Assembly (NCBI GenBank): GCA_041663205.1
Contig: JBAZQZ010000043.1
Coordinates: forward strand, 1-5,682
Direction of reading: 5' to 3'
Source of the DNA: UM-FILTER-38-24 sp041663205
Lineage (GTDB): Bacteria; Patescibacteriota; Gracilibacteria; UBA1369; LOWO2-01-FULL-3
DNA length: 5,682 bases
Positions 4,847 through 5,682 of the stretch are shown here, one piece after another. The position numbers were made by a program, and so were the translations under genes. How positions within the stretch are numbered: the stretch's first letter is position 1; each line of letters opens with the position of its first letter. The notes beneath the pieces were generated by a model, which was given only the letters and a program-made list of their open reading frames with translations, had not been told where the DNA came from and made no database searches.

Positions 4847-5682
4847 CTACAAGACTTGCAAAACCAACGTTTTGAGATATCTTCCCTCCGAAAACGACAA
4901 TTTGTCGGTATGGTCCGGTGCCTGCCCTATTGTGGAAAGAACACGGACATCCTTTTTTGCGCTTCCGGCGGCGATTTTTAAAGTGTTTCTGAAATCATCC
5001 AGCGAAACTCTTCCGGAACAAGAACTTGAAAACAAAATCCCATCTTTTTTAAGCAAAGCCAAACATTTTTTATTCAAATCCATGTAAGCCTTCAAGGCTC
5101 TCTGCACGTTACCTCCAGACTTTGCGAAAGCCGGCGGATCGCAAACGATAATATCAAAATCCCCGGGCTTTATTTTCTCGGTTGAAAGAAAATCAAAAAC
5201 GTCCATGCACACAACCTCCCCAAAGTCCGATTTATTCAATTCAAAATTCTTTTTTACGAGCTCCGTAGCGGGTTTTGAAATATCCACAGACGTAATTTTT
5301 ATAGCTCCGCCCTTTACGGCATAAAGACTGAAAGCTCCGGTATAACAAAACAAATTAAGCACTTTTTTGCCTTCGGAAAGCTCAAAAAGCCTCTTCCTCG
5401 CATCTCTTTGATCAAGAAAAAATCCGGTTTTTTGCCCGCCAACAACATCGACATAAAATTTTATTCCGTTTTCTTCAAAAACAATTGCGTCATCAACTTT
5501 TCCGAAATGAATCACGGGCTCAAGCACTTTTAGCCCTTCCTGCCTGCGTATTTCGACATCAGATCTTTCTATGATCGCGGAAGGTTTGAAAGCTTTTTTA
5601 AGCGCGGAAACAATTCCTTCTCTAAAAACATCCATCCCGAAAGTGTGAATTTGGAAAACAAAAACATCATCATATTTGTCTA
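4847..5682 (-). CDS. rlmI: RlmI-type 23S rRNA methyltransferase, 5' end beyond the window (277 aa visible)
   Basis: RlmI transfers a methyl group from S-adenosylmethionine to C5 of a cytosine in 23S rRNA (C1962 in E. coli). Counting from the internal Met at 5635, the visible part shows the family signature GGQKTGFFLDQRDAR (66-80), SAM-binding motif I NLFCYTG (94-100), the acidic ribose-binding VDIS (D118), CMDVFDFL (143-150), catalytic CDPPAFAK (165-172) and SSSCSG with C206, the expected nucleophile region. It ends PDHTDKLSF...YLKTLVLQV, a normal RlmI C-terminus. The frame continues upstream of 5635 without a stop to the window edge, encoding DKYDDVFVFQIHTFG. This matches the conserved D-R-[FY]...Q...G segment that precedes this point in RlmI, so the Met at 5635 is internal and the true start, with the N-terminal PUA domain, lies outside. 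Closely related RlmI/RlmK-type enzymes could modify another base, so the exact target is inferred. Confidence 0.92.
   Translation of the reverse strand, partial: DKYDDVFVFQIHTFGMDVFREGIVSALKKAFKPSAIIERSDVEIRRQEGLKVLEPVIHFGKVDDAIVFEENGIKFYVDVVGGQKTGFFLDQRDARKRLFELSEGKKVLNLFCYTGAFSLYAVKGGAIKITSVDISKPATELVKKNFELNKSDFGEVVCMDVFDFLSTEKIKPGDFDIIVCDPPAFAKSGGNVQRALKAYMDLNKKCLALLKKDGILFSSSCSGRVSLDDFRNTLKIAAGSAKKDVRVLSTIGQAPDHTDKLSFSEGRYLKTLVLQVL

Noticed and set aside
4828..4926. The ATP-grasp frame stays open upstream of TTG 4827, back to a TAG at 4927-4929, and encodes a zinc-finger-like C-K-S-C followed by another Cys.
   Set aside because: There is no ATG, GTG or TTG in that stretch, and the same bases encode the well-conserved C-terminus of the RlmI-type protein in another frame, so the Cys pair is most likely coincidence.
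4679..5087. Plus-strand open frames opposite the ATP-grasp and RlmI genes.
   Set aside because: They are antisense to conserved motifs and have no recognisable features of their own.

Overview
The window looks like a piece of an AT-rich bacterial chromosome, most plausibly a member of the Candidate Phyla Radiation (Patescibacteria). That assignment is an inference. It rests on a lone two-helix VirB2/TrbC-like pilin of the kind common in that group, a small double PRC-barrel protein, short genes each with its own promoter, and no convincing Shine-Dalgarno sequence before any visible start codon. The recognisable genes use the standard code: murB ends in TGA and none of the reading frames needs TGA as a sense codon.

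Layout, left to right. Positions 1-1124 hold two plus-strand genes of unknown function. The first (56-514) has a hydrophobic, possibly membrane-targeting N-terminus. The second (564-1124) is a small cysteine-punctuated protein built from two copies of a module of about 50 residues. A minus-strand tRNA-Thr(UGU) (1136-1210) follows and shares a short intergenic region with murB (1298-2182, UDP-N-acetylenolpyruvoylglucosamine reductase, peptidoglycan precursor synthesis). Next comes a type IV secretion-like pilin (2265-2681) with a strong promoter in front and an intrinsic terminator behind.

The right half is mostly on the minus strand. It holds a double PRC-barrel protein (2759-3283), a plus-strand tRNA-Pro(UGG) (3355-3432) divergent from it, an ATP-grasp ligase of unknown substrate (3451-4764), and the C-terminal part of an RlmI-type 23S rRNA methyltransferase (4847 to beyond 5682). 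The last gene is cut by the window edge: its frame stays open and family-like past the first in-window ATG.

The genes do not form an obvious single pathway. They are housekeeping genes (murB, two tRNAs, rRNA methyltransferase) mixed with a surface/secretion pilin, a PRC-barrel protein, an orphan ATP-grasp ligase and two unknown proteins. The parts most worth a second look are the duplicated-module protein at 564-1124, the orphan ATP-grasp ligase, the promoter laid over a terminator hairpin in front of that ligase, and the recurring start-proximal TATCCTGCT / CCTGCTAAAA motif, which suggests very short or absent mRNA leaders. No CRISPR array, transposase, insertion sequence or replication origin is visible, and no gene-free stretch exceeds 300 bases.
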